This document shows positions 6,483-6,868 of a stretch of 6,868 bases of DNA, in pieces. The notes under the pieces are model-generated. The model was not told the DNA's origin, did no database searches, and was given only the letters and a program-made list of their open reading frames with translations. Position 1 is the first letter of the stretch, and each line of letters begins with the position of its first letter. The position numbers were made by a program, and so were the translations under genes. Source of the DNA: Chitinophagales bacterium (lineage in GTDB: Bacteria; Bacteroidota; Bacteroidia; Chitinophagales; UBA2359); contig JAHDDA010000093.1 in assembly GCA_020629595.1 (NCBI GenBank), forward strand, positions 1 through 6,868, in the 5' to 3' direction.

Positions 6483-6868
6483 ATGAAATCAATAAAACAT
6501 AACGTAAAGATGATATTTTTTATGTTCATCTTACTATCAATAACAACTACTTCCTGCGAAAAATACGAATTACCAGAAGCAGGATCAATTGAAGACAAAA
6601 CGCTACCAAGTGCAGCATTTAGCACAGCACAAACCGATCCTGACGATTATCGTATTGTTACTTTCACAAATGAGTCAGCTAGTGCTACTGATTTTCTTTG
6701 GGACTTTGGAACTGGTGATACTTCAACAGATGAAAACCCAGCATATACTTTTGAAGCGGGCGAAGGAGTTTATACAGTTACCTTAACTGTAAGTGATAAA
6801 AATGGAGAATCTGATATGGTTACTCAAGATGTAGTAGTAATTGAACCAGAAGAACCAGATGCAATAGT
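6483..6868 (+). CDS. PKD-domain surface lipoprotein of the PUL (3' partial)
   Basis: The gene runs off the right edge; 128 codons are visible. ATG at 6483 begins a lipoprotein signal peptide: basic start, hydrophobic stretch about 10-20, then TTTSC with C25 as the lipidated residue. About 43-120 form one PKD (immunoglobulin-like) domain with the diagnostic WDFGTGD (73-79), NPAYTF (85-90) and GVYTVTLTVSD (95-105). An acidic, proline-containing linker (EPEEPDA) follows, suggesting further domains beyond the edge. A PKD lipoprotein directly after susD occupies the place of SusE-type surface glycan-binding proteins, so a role in glycan binding or display is likely. An extracellular enzyme with an N-terminal PKD module cannot be excluded, since the rest is missing. 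It lies 87 bases after the susD-like stop, across the hairpin, with no promoter seen between them, so it is probably cotranscribed. Confidence 0.88.
   Translation, partial: MKSIKHNVKMIFFMFILLSITTTSCEKYELPEAGSIEDKTLPSAAFSTAQTDPDDYRIVTFTNESASATDFLWDFGTGDTSTDENPAYTFEAGEGVYTVTLTVSDKNGESDMVTQDVVVIEPEEPDAI

Noticed and set aside
6589..6786. 65-codon + strand open frame near the right edge
   Set aside because: It is out of frame with the PKD lipoprotein starting at 6483, whose signal peptide, lipobox and WDFG motif make that frame the real one.

Overview
The window reads as chromosomal DNA of a marine-type Bacteroidota, most likely a Flavobacteriaceae member. The evidence is strong A+T bias, an adjacent SusC/SusD pair, a Bacteroidota-type promoter (TTG-N19-TAnnTTTG), lack of Shine-Dalgarno sequences, and lipoprotein signals followed by acidic residues. 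The species cannot be named from this sequence. All genes are on the + strand.

Layout. (1) Positions 1-794: the 3' end of an ABC-exporter-like gene that enters from the left. Its nucleotide-binding domain keeps the fold pattern but has lost every catalytic motif. It is probably unrelated to what follows. (2) Positions 795-1016: an intergenic region whose right half holds a textbook Bacteroidota promoter (934-963), followed by two tandem palindromic operators of TTGGT-N2-ACCAA type (974-1003). (3) Positions 1017-1730: a GntR/FadR-subfamily regulator with an intact metal-binding FCD ligand domain. (4) Positions 1862-4933: a SusC-like TonB-dependent transporter. (5) Positions 4971-6395: a SusD-like surface lipoprotein. 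(6) Positions 6403-6452: a strong inverted repeat between cistrons. (7) Positions 6483 to the right edge: the start of a PKD-domain lipoprotein, cut by the window end.

Interpretation. Items 3-7 form the left end of a polysaccharide utilization locus (PUL). SusC and SusD import an oligosaccharide across the outer membrane, the PKD lipoprotein probably helps bind the glycan at the surface, and the FadR-type protein senses an intracellular catabolite. A FadR-type regulator, SusCD and a PKD lipoprotein in this order resemble alginate-utilization loci of marine flavobacteria. The operators resemble those of hexuronate regulators (ExuR/UxuR), which fits a uronate polymer. The alginate assignment is inference: no lyase or monomer-catabolism gene lies inside the window.

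The points most worth following up are the complete promoter and double-operator module upstream of the regulator, the fully degenerate ABC ATPase domain, the susD-PKD hairpin, and the lack of an obvious promoter or full operator before susC. No CRISPR array, tRNA, rRNA or insertion sequence was seen.
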